A DNA stretch of 64,000 nucleotides, from assembly GCA_022495995.1 (NCBI GenBank), contig JAFEMH010002345.1, positions 124,001-188,000 on the forward strand, in the 5' to 3' direction. Shown piece after piece: positions 21,297 to 32,194 of this stretch. Each line of letters starts with the position of its first letter. The stretch's first letter is position 1. This stretch comes from Adenophora triphylla var. japonica (taxonomy: Eukaryota > Streptophyta > Magnoliopsida > Asterales > Campanulaceae). The position numbers and the translations under genes are program-made. The notes under the pieces are model-generated. The model saw only the letters and a program-made list of their open reading frames with translations. It made no database searches and had not been told where the DNA came from.

Positions 21297-21316
21297 TTTG
21301 GCGCCGTCTGTGGGAA
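21297..21316 (+). promoter_or_regulatory. Tat-1 primer-binding site
   Basis: TGGCGCCGTCTGTGGGAA lies two to three bases after the LTR end, the expected place for a tRNA primer match. The tRNA species is not assigned here. Confidence 0.75.
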
Positions 21317-21337
21317 ACTTTGATTATCCGTATAGAA

Positions 21338-22960
21338 ATGGCCAATCCTTCATCCGGCAAGCCGACTCTGGCCGACCCTCGTTTCCGGCCTCCCCAAGCA
21401 ATCCATCCCCGAATGCGTAAGCCGTCAACCTCCGGACTTGATGACCAGCATGGCCGATATGTTGAAAAAGTAAATGACCGGTTAAATGCCCAGAGCATAC
21501 TAATACCATGATATTCAACGCCATTGATAGTCTGCGTAAAGGGAAGCAAGTTGAGACTCAAGTATCCACTCCGTTTTCACCTTTACTTCCTAGATCTTTG
21601 TTTGGTGCAGTACAGACCAAGCCATGTTGGAGATATTCCTATGTCCAACACCCCGCCACGGAGAGCACAATTGTGACATCTATTCCAATCGAGCAACCGA
21701 GATTCACCGACTGCCTAGCCAACCTCGCGCCGTCATCTTGCTACACCTATGCTACTCCCCACCGGGGCAAACAGGAGTTTCTTCAATACTTTTGACACTT
21801 TCGCACCTCCGGTTAGTAATGCTCCTCTTTTGCAGAGAACCAACTTGTTAGGGAGATGCAAACCATTAAGGAGTTGCTCGAAGCATGCCGGAGTCAACTT
21901 GCCATATCACCGTGTCTCCCCAACTTGCTACAATGAGTCTCGTTTTGTACCAGCGATAGCCGGTGTGGAGATCCCGAAGAAATTCTCGCACCTCATATGA
22001 AGAAGTATGATGGGAGTACCGATCCACAGAGCATGTGTTGTTGTATCAGAGTCAATGGATGTCATAAGTATTCCCCTATGTTCGAGAGAAGCATGTTTTT
22101 GCAGGGCTTTGGCTCAACCTTGTCAGACCAAATTTTAAAGTGGCTAACAGACTTCCTCTAAACTCTATTTCCTCTTATGCTCAACTTGTTAACATGTTCA
22201 TTAACCAATTTTCATGCAATAGGGCATTCGACAAGTTGACCAATGATCTTTATAGAATTGTGCAACAACCTAACGAAAATCTCAAAGAATATTTGCACAG
22301 TTCAACAAGGAGGCAAATACTATAACCAACTTGGACATGTCCACAAATGGCGAGGCGTTCCGCATAGGGTTGAAGAAGAATTCGTTGTTCTACAATGAGT
22401 TGGTGATGAAACCGGCGAAACAACTTGAGGAGATCGTAACTAGGGCCCCGCCTATCATCGACCGGGAAGAGGATAGCTTGGCAACGGGAAATCAACCGGG
22501 AGGACTCCTACTCCTCTATTTGAGCCCTCGTACGTACGATCGGATTCCCATCACTATAAGTCCAACAGGCAAACCCCCGTTAAAACCGAACCTTCTAGAA
22601 TTCATGTTGTAGATGATGATCAAGAAGGAGATGATAATGATTATCCACAGATTTCGAATATTGCTTTTCGTGGACATTGCAGAATCTTATGCGCCATGGG
22701 AAATCTTGGAGATAAAGCGAGATGGCCCAAGAAGAATGACCACTAACAACTTGGAAGGACAAGTCCAAGTGGTGCGCATTTCATGAAGATTTTGGGCACA
22801 CCACCGAGAACTGCTTTCGCCTTGAGGAAGGAGATTGCTCATTTGTCAGTCCAAAGGTCTCCTTAAGGATCTATTGGGCAAGAAGAGGGTCGAAGTGAAT
22901 CCAAAGAAACCGGTTCGTAAGAGCAAACTTAGGCCCGAAAAAGTTGCACCCCTCCACCCA
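21338..22960 (+). pseudogene. Tat-1 gag
   Basis: Starts MANPSSGKPTLADP at 21338. The gag capsid domain (Retrotrans_gag) is seen at 22140-22325 as NSISSYAQLVNMFINQF, LYRIVQQPNENLKEYLH. A zinc-binding WCAFHEDFGHTTENCFRL block is near 22760-22820. The pieces lie in different frames with stops between them. Gag would form the virus-like particle that packages element RNA. Confidence 0.7.
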
Positions 22961-23155
22961 CAAAGGTGGTGAATGTCATTTCGGTGGGTCCCATATTTGT
23001 GGCACGACTTACTCGCCGCCAAGCGTCATGCCAAGAGCTCTAAAGAAGATCAATCGAATTGCTCGCGAGGCACCGTGACTTCACAGATGGTCACATCATC
23101 TCATTTGAAGATGAATATAAAGATAACACCTTGGACCCTCATCATGATGGTCTAG

Positions 23156-23560
23156 TTGTTCAGTATGCAGATTGCCAACCGTGTAGTCAAGCGAATCCCG
23201 ATCGACGGTGGTAGCTCGGTCAACATTATCTTTACTCATGCTCTTGAAGATATGGGCATTCCTTTGTCCGGTTGTGAAAACTCATCCGTACCGGTAGGGT
23301 TCAAAGGTGAGGTGAAACAGACGGTGGGAGAGATCAAGTTGCCCATCTATCTAGAGGGTATGAATTCCATGGAAAGGTTTTGTGTGATTGAATGTCTTTC
23401 CTCGTACAACGTTATATTGGGAAGACCTTGGATCCACAACATGAAGGCCGTACCATCAACTTACCATCAATGCGTCAAGTTTCCAACACCTTGGGGCGTT
23501 GCCAAGTTGAAGGGGAACCAAAGCAAGTCTCTAAGGAATGTTACAAGGTCAACATGAAAG
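23156..23560 (+). pseudogene. Tat-1 aspartic protease
   Basis: The open frame has RIPIDGGSSVNIIF near residues 14-27, where the catalytic D-S/T-G reads DGG, then GFKGEV...GEIKLPIYLEG and NVILGRPWIHNMKAVPSTYHQCVKFPT, a pattern typical of Tat/Athila proteases. It is out of frame with both neighbours. Confidence 0.75.
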
Positions 23561-23789
23561 CGAGTTCAGTCCTCGGCAAGCATAGCAATTAAAGAAAAAG
23601 GCCCTGGATGTTCTTGAAGCAGTGGAGCATGATACGAAGAGCGTTCCTGCTGATGCTTCGAATCCCGAGGCCCAAGTACAAGTTGGGGTAGACCTACCCT
23701 CCGAGATTGAGGAGGAGCCGATTGAGTTCCCGAAAAGTCGAAATGCCGTTTGCTTGGAAGCATGAAGACATGACAGGGATAAGCAAGGA

Positions 23790-24560
23790 TATTATTACTC
23801 ACAAATTGAACATTGACCCAACCATCCATCCCGTCCATCGAAAAGGAGGAAGTTTGCCCAAGAAAGGAATCGCATCATAAAGGCCGAAGTTGAAAGGCCG
23901 TCAAGTCCAAGATGATCGTAGAAGTTCAGCACCCAAGATGGTTGGCTAACGTTGTAGTGGTGGAGAAGAAGAATGGCAAGTGGCGGGTATGCGTGGACTT
24001 CACCGACTTGAACAAGGCCCGTCCGAAGGACCCATTCCCTCTCCCTCACATTGACTCTCTAGTTGACGAGACAAACCGCCACGACATCTTGACATTCATG
24101 GATGCATCTTCCTGATATCGCCAGATTCAAATGGAGCCTTCTGACCAAGAGGATACAAAGATTCATGACTCCTTAAGGTATATATTGTTATATTGCTATG
24201 CCATTTGGTCTTAAAAATGCAGGGCAACCTACCAGAGATTGGTGAACAAGATGTTCAAAGATCAACTTGGCAAGACAATGGAGGTTTACATAGATGACAT
24301 GGTAGTAAAGTCCAAACATATTGAAGATCATGTAGAACACCTTGCCGAGGCGTTCAACATCTTGAAAGCCTTCAACATGAAGCTCAATCCGGCAAAGTGC
24401 AACTTTGGTGTCGTAGCAGTAAATTCTTGGGATATATGGTAACCAAGAGGGGAATCGAAGCAAGTCCCGAGCAAATCAAAGCGATTCTCAACTTGGAGTC
24501 CCCTAAAACATCAAGGACGTGCAAAGGTTAACAGTGTAGAGTAGCCGCTTTGAATAGATT
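23790..24560 (+). pseudogene. Tat-1 reverse transcriptase
   Basis: The pieces include WLANVVVVEKKNGKWRVCVD, FTDLNKARPKDPFPLPHID and FMDASS (first catalytic Asp), then MEVYIDDMVVKSK with the catalytic pair in YIDD at about 24287-24298 and AFNMKLNPAKCNFGV. Stops and frameshifts separate them. Confidence 0.82.
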
Positions 24561-24679
24561 TATATCCAAATCATCCGATAAGTGCAGTTATTCTACGAAG
24601 TGTTAAGAAAAATAAGCTCTTTCAATGGACCGACCAACATGAGGCCGTTTCAAACAACTTAAAGAATATTTGATGACGT

Positions 24680-25000
24680 CACCCCTACTTGCTAAACCCG
24701 AACATGGTGAGCATCTTTATTTATATTTAGTCAGATCTCGAAAACGCCGTTAGTGCGGTATTGGTGAAAGAGATCCAAGGAGAACAACATCCCGTTTACT
24801 ATGTAAGTAAGTCTTTGTTAGATGCCGAAACAAGGTACTCTCATCTAGAAAAATTAATATTAGCCTTAACTACCGCCGCTACCAAATTGCGTCATTATTT
24901 TGAAACACATTCCATAACCGTTAGGACTAACTATCCTATGAGAAATGTGTTGAGAACTCCAGAGATGTCGTAGATTGGCCAAGTGGTCCGTCAAGTTGAG
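24680..25000 (+). pseudogene. Tat-1 first RNase H (Ty3 type)
   Basis: HPVYYVSKSLLDAETRYSHLEKLILAL and the following LRHYFETHSI match the gypsy RNase H that follows RT. The N-terminal part is frame-shifted. Confidence 0.75.
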
Positions 25001-25109
25001 CACGTATGACATATCATACGAGCCAAGAACAGCCTATCAAATCGCAGCCCTAGCCGATTTCGTAGCCGACTTCACCCAAGTTTATACTGAGGTAGAACCG
25101 GAAGTGCAA

Positions 25110-25700
25110 AGAACTTGAAGGTAAAACTATTCCTAGATTTTGGACACTATTTACAGATGGAGCCTCAAATTCCAAGGGAATTGGCTTGGGAATAGTCCTA
25201 AAATCCCCTCAAGGTGATATCATACCTCAAGCCGTATCTTGTGAATTTAATGCAATCGAATAATGAAGCCGAGTATGAAGCCCTAATCATGGGTTTAACT
25301 ACGCCTTTAAGTTTGAATATAACACATTTAAATGTATTTGTTGACTCTCAATTACTAGCTAACCAGCTTAATGGCAAAGCTTATATGGCGAAGCATTCCA
25401 AGATGACTCTGTACCTCCAACATGTTAAAGCACTAGCTTCGAAATTTTTATCATTCTCTTTGGAACAGTCCCTAGAGAAGAGAATGCAGAGGCAGCACGC
25501 CTTGGCCAACTTAGGTTCAACTTGCAAATCAATGTTACATACTAATATCCCCATTATTTATGTTAAGTACCCAATGATAGACCAAGTTGAAGAAACTCAA
25601 GTGGTTCTTCCACCTACCGGGGCACAAGATGCTAAGCCTTCTTGGACCCAACCTCGTCATCGAGTTCCTTCAACTTGGAACTATTCCTCCCGATGTTAAA
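25110..25700 (+). pseudogene. Tat-1 second RNase H (archaeal/plant type)
   Basis: The stretch from about 25141 translates with one break as FTDGASNSKGIGLGIVLKS, then NEAEYEALIMGL and FVDSQLLANQLNGKA: D...E...D acids in the RNase HI order. A second RNase H between the first and the integrase is the known signature of Tat elements. Confidence 0.75.
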
Positions 25701-25783
25701 AATGTTAGATCATTTAAGATTCGAACTTCAACTTTCGTGTTAATAGATAATGTGCCGTTCAAGAAATCTTTTGCAGGCATTAC

Positions 25784-26880
25784 TTGAGATGTGTAGACAA
25801 ACAGCAAGTTGAACTTGTGCTCAAAGAAATCCATGAAGGAGTATGTGGGAATCATTCTGGAGGAAAGGCGTTAGCATCAAAGGCTCTCAAGACGGGATAT
25901 TATTGGCCAACCATGCGTCAAGATGCCATGGATTATGTACGTAAGTGTGATGCTTGCCAAAGACACAAAGAACATCTTGCACCAACTCCGCCGAACCTCT
26001 ACATCCTATAGTCTCATCTTGGCCTTTCATGCAAGGGGCATGGATATTGTAGGCAAGTTGCCCAAAGCTCCCTGAGGCAAAGTGTTCATGTTGGCTCTAA
26101 CCGATTATTTCTCAAAGTGGATCGAGGCGTAAGCTTATGTACAAGTCGAGACAAAGAGGTAATATCGTTTTTAAAGAAAAATATCATTAGCAGTTTGGTG
26201 TGCCGTCGTAAATTATATGTGACAACGGGTCACAATTCATAAGTAAGAAGACTAGAGATTTTTGTGCTCGCTGGGCATCAAGTTAATCATGTCAACACCG
26301 TCCATCCTCAAGCTAATGGCCAAGTCGAATCTAGTAACAAGTTGATTATCAACAACTTGAAGAAGCTGCCTGGATCAAAAGAAGGGCAAGTGGGTTGAAG
26401 AACTACCACTTGTGCTTTGGGCGGATAGAACCACTTCTAAAGGAGCAACAGTGTAGAACCCCTATTCTTTAGTGTACGGAGTGAAGCCGTAATTCCAATT
26501 GAAGTGACAATCCCCACAAAGAAGGTATGGCTTATTGACTCAAGATGAAAATAACCTCTTGCTAACTCAAGATTTAGATACAATTGATGAGATCAGGATT
26601 TAGCCAAGATAAGGATGGCAGCCTATCGCCAGCCGAATCGCCGTGTCTTACAACAAGAATGTCGAATAAGAAGGTTCCAGGTTGGTGATTTAGTTTTGAG
26701 AAAAGTTTTTCAAAATACAAGAGAACCGAATGCAGTAAACTAGCTCCCAAGTGGGAAGGCCCGTATCTCATCGATGCCGAAGCCGGCAAAGGTGCATACC
26801 GGTTGTCAACCCCAAGTGGAGACAGAATCCCTAGAAGTTGGAACGCAATCCACTTGAAACTCTATTTCATGTGAGTCTAG
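25784..26880 (+). pseudogene. Tat-1 integrase
   Basis: The H2C2 zinc domain is intact in one frame: EIHEGVCGNHSGGKALASK...YYWPTMRQDAMDYVRKCDACQRHK (25810-25980). The catalytic core is present in pieces: LTDYFSKWIEA near 26100, CDNGSQFIS near 26223, and VHPQANGQVESSN near 26300. Several frame changes follow. The C-terminal end lies near 26875. Confidence 0.8.
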
Positions 26881-26987
26881 TTGTTTATAACTAGACCCCT
26901 CATGTACGGTTTAGAATTTATGTCAAGTTCAATTACACGTTTCAATTTTTTACTCTTATCGAATCCTTACCGACTTGAGCGGCTGGA

Positions 26988-27284
26988 GGGCGTTAGCTAC
27001 GCTAACGCCCAACCCTAACGTAAACTGCTTTTGCAAGGTGCAACTTGAGCAATGGAACAGCCTCAACATGTTGACACGCCAAGCACGGCCGATACTTGTT
27101 GAGGCTCAAGCAGAGCAGGTCAAACATGTTGACACGCCCGGCATTTGGCCGATACGTGTTTGAACTCCGAAGAAGAAAATTTCAACATGTTGACACGCCG
27201 CACGGGCCGATACATGTTGGAATTCTAGCTGGAGAGGTATAGAACTTGTTGACACGCCAGGACGGCTGATACTTGTTCTATCCC
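26988..27284 (+). repeat. Series of five hairpins after Tat-1 pol
   Basis: First a perfect 10-bp stem with a 3-base loop: GGGCGTTAGC-TAC-GCTAACGCCC at 26988-27010. Then four units at 27061-27104, 27118-27165, 27178-27225 and 27237-27284 share a core TGTTGACACGCC ... GGCCGATAC-N-TGTT, but each has its own outer stem: CCTCAACA/TGTTGAGG, TCAAACA/TGTTTGA, AATTTCAACATGT/ACATGTTGGAATT (one G-U) and ATAGAAC/GTTCTAT. The two arms of each stem differ between units in a matched way. Confidence 0.85.
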
Positions 27285-27768
27285 TTCAAACGATTTACCT
27301 CTGATCAAGGTACTTATGGTTAAAAGATTTTCATCTTTTCTTACGAATTAAGGTTTTGACACCTTCGCCTGGGCGCACGTTTTCACACTTTTTCAAGTTG
27401 TGAGCTTTTGGTTGTAACATGTTCATGTTACCTACTGGTTATAACATTTACATGTTATCTAAAGAACAAACAAGCGTCTCTTGGAGACATAGACTACTTT
27501 GCTAAAAACAGTTAAGTGTTTCCCAAAAGATCTTTTCATAATTAAAGGACAAGTTGGTTAAGCCAAACAAGTCCCTAAAAACCTAAAAAAACATGGAGTA
27601 CTAGACCAACCTAGTACCCCCAAATAATATTGTCTCGGTTCTTATGAACCATTACAAACCAAAAACATTGTTTTAAAGGGACACTCCCCCCATTTGTTGT
27701 ACCAACAGAGGTACACAAAGCAAAAAATTGTTTTTCCCATCCAAAATACTTAAAGTTTTAAAGTATTT
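27285..27768. other. Non-coding part of Tat-1 3' region
   Basis: AT-rich sequence without a protein-like frame. TAACATG...CATGTTA repeats near 27410-27460 could pair. Confidence 0.5.
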
Positions 27769-29380
27769 TTAAACCTCCTGGCCTGCTGCCGCCGGTGTTA
27801 CATCTTGATTAGTTGGAGTAGCCACTATGGTGTTTAGTTCCTTGTGAGCATCATCTACCAGAGCTTCCAGAGCCGCGGAATTCACCTCTCCTTCATCCGC
27901 CGGCTCCCCAATGTGGTCCGCCAAGACTTTCCTCTCATACTCCAAGTTCCAAGCTGAGGCCTGTCCTTTTTCATACTCTTCAATCATTTGAATGCGGGTC
28001 TCCAGCAGAGTTTTGGTGGCGTTAAAAGTAAAGTCCCCTCTCGCAACCTCCAGCTTCCTTCATGTGAGCTTTATTCTCAAGACGAATGGTCTCTACCTCT
28101 TTTCCTAAACGTTCGAAGTCACTCCTCAAACCTTCCATTTCGTTGGCATGCTTGTTTGCCTCTTTCTTCAGCTTCTCCACTTCCTTTGCACTTTTGTTAG
28201 CCTCCTTTTTTGATTCCGCAGCTTCGTGACTAAATCTCGCTGCTTTGATCTTTAGTGCATCAACATAAGCCACAATCGGGGCCATAAGTTCCTGCACCAA
28301 AAAGATGTCAATAGGTTATCCAAGTTCGTTGATAAAATTAAAAGCTCCTTCGTCCTTACCTTCTCAACCATAGCTTTAAATTTTTCTCCCAACTTCTCCA
28401 GGTCCATTTCACTATTTTCATCCGTGGCTTCCACTTCCACCAGCTTCCTTTTCTTTGCATCCCCCTTCTTTTTGGATGCAGCCACTTGAAAACTGCCTAC
28501 TACGCACACGTGGGTAGGGGGTTTTCCATCCCGCTTGGCCGTACTCTTTGCTCGGCTTTGGCAAGAAGAGAAGCAGCACTGACAGTCCCCTTGGAGCGAG
28601 TAGCTACAAAAAAGGATAAAGAGTCAGAACAGGTTAAAGAGGATAGAACAACTTGGAGATAGGCAAAAATCTAAAACATTTGATTAACCCGTAGACATTG
28701 GAGCAGTGCTCAGACAAAGTTTCTTCAAGGTTTGCCTCTTGGGCTTCTTTTCTCGGACCAACTTCTTCGTTAGGATCTCGCAACAAATAGAATCGGCAGT
28801 GCCTTAAAAGTTCTCAATAAAGGTTCCAAGTCGTAGATCTTGCTCACTCTTTCTTCTCGTGTCATCCTTAAAGGGAAAAAGTACATCCAATTTTGCAACT
28901 AGGCCAAAAAGAAAGTTGGAGAAATAGTTAGTACATTGTTGAAAGTCATCCTTAGAAAATAGAAAAACCGCCTACTACCTTGGGACCTCCATTTGAAGTT
29001 GGCACCCACGCCCTTCACCAGGGTGCTCTTCTTGGCAAAAAAGAAATTGTTCTTCCACCCTCTATCGCCGTTGTCAACATTGTCGATCACAAAAGGCTTC
29101 CTACCAACCCTAACCCTAAAACCATACCTCCCTAAACCGAAACTCCTAAACTCATTCGTAAAAGCAAAATCCTCTAGACCGACGGCTAACTCGTTTCGCG
29201 TTTAGTCTCACTAGGGTTTGAAGATTCCTCCAACCTTGAGGCGTAAGTTGGGCATAGTTAAGCTTGGTAGATACGAAAAATTGAGTAATTAAAGTTGGGA
29301 AAGGAAACCTCAAAGCCAATAATGAACGGGTATTCAGAAAACACACCCAATCGGGGAGAAACACTCGGGAGTTAGGTTAG
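27769..29380 (-). pseudogene. Antisense, intron-containing gene of Tat-1 (PF04195-like, with coiled coil)
   Basis: The gene is read opposite to gag-pol. The N-terminal part (29364-29152) has CFLNTRSLLALRFPFPTLIT and QLTPQGWRNL, resembling the 'putative gypsy type transposon' domain (PF04195). Further on come RHCRFYLLRDPNEEVGPRKE, a KKKGDAKKRKL basic stretch, and a C-terminal coiled coil (about 28250-28030) with heptad-like EAAESKKEANKSAKEVEKLK. Canonical introns are visible on the minus strand: GTAAGGACG...GGTGCAG at 28359-28292 (the frame stays open across it, VEK|ELMAP), GTTAATC...TTTGTAG at 28688-28604, and GTAGTAGG...GGCCTAG near 28984-28905. At least two one-base frameshifts (near 28800 and 28030) make this copy defective. 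Antisense genes here are known for Tat elements; their role is unclear. Confidence 0.7.
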
Positions 29381-29880
29381 GGTGGGTAAAGATTTCGGTT
29401 TCAAAGGCCATTGCATGGTTTTTCTTGATAATTTCTAAATTAACTACTGGGATGGTGCACTTTTCCTTTTCAGATTCTTTAACATGCTTTGGGTCAAAAA
29501 ACCCTCGTGCAAACCCTCTCCACTTTCACCAAAGTCACCGCCTTCCTTTTCCCCATTTTTTACAAAGCGAAAAACAAGAAATCGAAAGTGAAACCGAAAA
29601 GGAAGCAAAGAAACTCACCACTAATTTTTACTTGATTCTCTCCGAAAATCGCCTTCTCTGGTTCTCCTTCTTCTTCCCGTAAAATCTTTAAAGCTACGTT
29701 TGTTGAAAGGGAGAGTTGGAGCAGAGTTTTCTATTTAATGAAAAGAGAAAGTGGTTGAGACCTTCTTAATAAGTAAAACCTTTTTCTCTTAACCGTCGCA
29801 TCCATTGGTCCCCATTTTAAAACCGTCATTCTTTTCTTTCTTGTTTGGGCAAACTTTTTGAATTCTTTTGTCTCTTCCTA

Positions 29881-29911
29881 TTCCTCATTTTTTCAAAAGT
29901 TTGGGGGCAAT
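29881..29911 (+). promoter_or_regulatory. Tat-1 polypurine tract region
   Basis: AAAAGTTTGGGGGCAAT ends directly before the 3' LTR, the expected plus-strand primer location. The purine run is interrupted by TTT. Confidence 0.6.
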
Positions 29912-30493
29912 TGTTGGGCCCTACATTTTTTAGTCAACGTGATTACAACTTGTACTTAACAACTTGATACTAACAACTTGAGTTGTTCTATTTTACAACT
30001 TGGACCTCTGCGTGTTGGGTCGCATAACGTTTCCCTATTTTTTAGGGAACATGCCGAAGACCGGTTCAACCACGTTTCTCCAAAGAAATCTCGTCATTAT
30101 CTCTTCATCAACAACAAGTGCGGATATATCTCTCAAGATCAACCACTTCTCCGAGTTTTAAGGCCCTCATTGTTATTTAGTTTATTTCTTGAGGTATAAA
30201 AGGGGGATATGCACTGTAAATTCACACACACGTACTACACTAGCCTAAGCTCCCTTTTCATATGCTCTTAGCTTTGTAATCATCAGTGAATTCTTAGTAA
30301 ACTTTCGGTGAAGGTAGGAGCCACATCCTCCCGGGGTTTTGTGCCGGCGAACAAGTTGTTCAAGGGCTTTCCCTAGTCAACAAACCACTTGTGCCTATTT
30401 CTATCTAATACGATGATCATTGTACCTAGATTCATATCACTTTAGTCACTTTTCCCTTCTTATAAATCTAATTGTTGAAATCTGACCAAAACA
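29912..30493 (+). repeat. Tat-1 3' LTR
   Basis: 582 bp, TG...CA, nearly identical to 20718-21295 (a 2-base insertion in CCCGGGGTTTT among the few differences). TATA box at 30195-30203. Followed by the TSD CTACG. Confidence 0.92.
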
Positions 30494-31500
30494 CTACGAC
30501 AGATTGCTTCTTAGTGCGCCAAGAAATTGGGGCACCACCGAGGGTGATGAAGTAGCCTGAACTGGACCGACGAGTCATTGGGCATCCGCCCCAATCTGCA
30601 TCGAAATATTCATTTAACTTGAAGTTTCCATGTGCTGGAAAAAAAATGCCTTGGCCAGGCGATAACTTCAAGTAACGCATGACTCGTTAAGCTGCGTCGA
30701 GATATGCCTGCCGTGGTTTGCTGAGAAATTGGCTCAACAAATTGACTGCTAATGTTATGTCCGGTCTTGTGACAGTGAGGTAGAGTAACATGCCCACAAG
30801 TCGACGATAAAGTCCGGGGTCGACTTCGGGTGTGACATCATTATCTCCCAACTTAACGTTTTGTTCCATTGGGAAACGACTCAGACGACAACCTTGCATT
30901 CCAGTTTCCTTTAAGATGTACACTTATGCTGGCTTAGTACCAAGCCATTAGGTGAACGAGCTACTTCGATGCCGAGGAAATACTTCAATTGTCCCAGGTC
31001 CTTGATGCTAAACTTGGCAGGGAGATAATGCTTGATATTTTGCATTTCAAAGACACTGTTGTCGGCTAATATCACATCATCGACGTATATGAGTGCAGCC
31101 AGGTAGGAGGCGCCTTTCTAAAGGACGATTAGGGAGTGGTCAGCCTTGGACTGCCTAAAAACATAACATAGGAGTGCCTCGGTGAATTTTCTATACTAGT
31201 TACGCGAGGCCTTTTCGTAGTCCATATAGTGGTTTGTACAGCTTGCAAACCCTAGTCTCTCCTTGTCGTGCAAACCCTTGAGGAATTTTCATATAGGTTT
31301 CTTCAGACAGTTCTCCGTGCAAGAACGCGTTGTTTTCATCTAGTTAGTGGAGGGACCAATTTTTCTTCGCAGCAACAGCGAGAAGTGTGCGGACGGTGAC
31401 GAGTTTGGCAACCAGAGCAAATGTCTCATGGAAATCTATGCCTTTGATTTGGGTAAAAGCCTTGGCAACGAGACGAGCCTTTTAACATTCTATCTCCCCG
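30494..31500 (-). pseudogene. Copia-B reverse transcriptase and RNase H, N-terminal part
   Basis: Minus-strand pieces: [22 protein letters not shown] and [16 protein letters not shown] (about 31490-31340), LIYVDD at 31092-31075 (catalytic pair), KDLGQLKYFLGIEVARSPNG, then ILKETGMQGCRLSRFPMEQN, YRRLVGMLLYLTVTRPDI and ADWGGCPMTRRSSSGYFITL. Copia order is kept but many stops and shifts are present. The coding sequence continues at 20717 beyond the Tat-1 insertion. Confidence 0.8.
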
Positions 31501-31965
31501 TTGGGTTTGCACTTTATTTTGTAAACCCACTTCGAATCAATTGCTCGTTTGCCCGGTGGGAGGTGCTCCAAGGTTCACATGCCATTTGCTTCAAGGGCCT
31601 GAATCTCTTTTTGTATTGCCTCACACCATGCTTGTTGTTTAACTGCCCGATGAAAGTACTTTGGCCTATCATGGAAGTGATGGCCGCCAAAAAAGATTTA
31701 TGAGCATGAGAATTTTTTTTGTATGAGACAAAGTGAGATGAAGGATGTACCGTTGAGGTTCTCGATCTGGAAGTGGGCAGTAAATACTGTGACAAATCAA
31801 CCTCGAATTCTTGGAAATGGCCAGGCTTGTGATGAGTTCTTTGGCTTCTGTGAATGCCATCATCCAGAACACTAGAAGTCTATAAATGGCAACCCCATTA
31901 CCTGTATCTTGTGCCCCATTTTTGTCATGGGCAGGCGACCCATTTGAGTCTTGGGTGTAAAGGAT

Positions 31966-32097
31966 CCAAATGATCCTACAGCAATCTCAAATGATCCTCC
32001 AGCAATCTCAAAGGATCCAAATGATCCTCCAGCAATCTCAAATGATCCTCCAGCAAATGATCCTCCAGCAATCTCAAATGATCCTCCAGCAGCAGTG
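31966..32097 (-). repeat. In-frame coding minisatellite in Copia-B polyprotein linker
   Basis: A 21-bp unit (AATGATCCTCCAGCAATCTC plus A) recurs about five times with partial copies. On the coding (minus) strand it reads EIAGGSF repeats, and the unit is seven codons long. It lies in the variable linker between integrase and RT. Confidence 0.8.
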
Positions 32098-32194
32098 TCG
32101 GATACTTAGAATATCTTCAGTTATTTTCTCAATTAATTTAGATAGTACATATCTCTATTCTTTATATTTATAATTTTGTATATCTTGTATTTAT

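Larger units (their letters stand above)
20718..30493 (+). mobile_element. Tat-1: complete Ty3/gypsy element of the Tat lineage, TSD CTACG
   Basis: Two LTRs (578 and 582 bp) begin TGTTGGGCCC and end CCAAAACA, flanked by CTACG on both sides (20713-20717 and 30494-30498). The internal order is PBS, gag, protease, RT, RNase H, a second RNase H, integrase, a long 3' region with hairpins and a minus-strand gene, a polypurine stretch, then the 3' LTR. A second (archaeal-type) RNase H and an antisense gene are known marks of the Tat group. Gag-pol is broken by many frameshifts and stops, so the element is dead despite its intact ends. Confidence 0.92.

Noticed and set aside
31970..32173. Gln-rich frame MILQQSQ repeats on the plus strand
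   Set aside because: It is the complementary reading of the coding minisatellite in the minus-strand Copia-B polyprotein.
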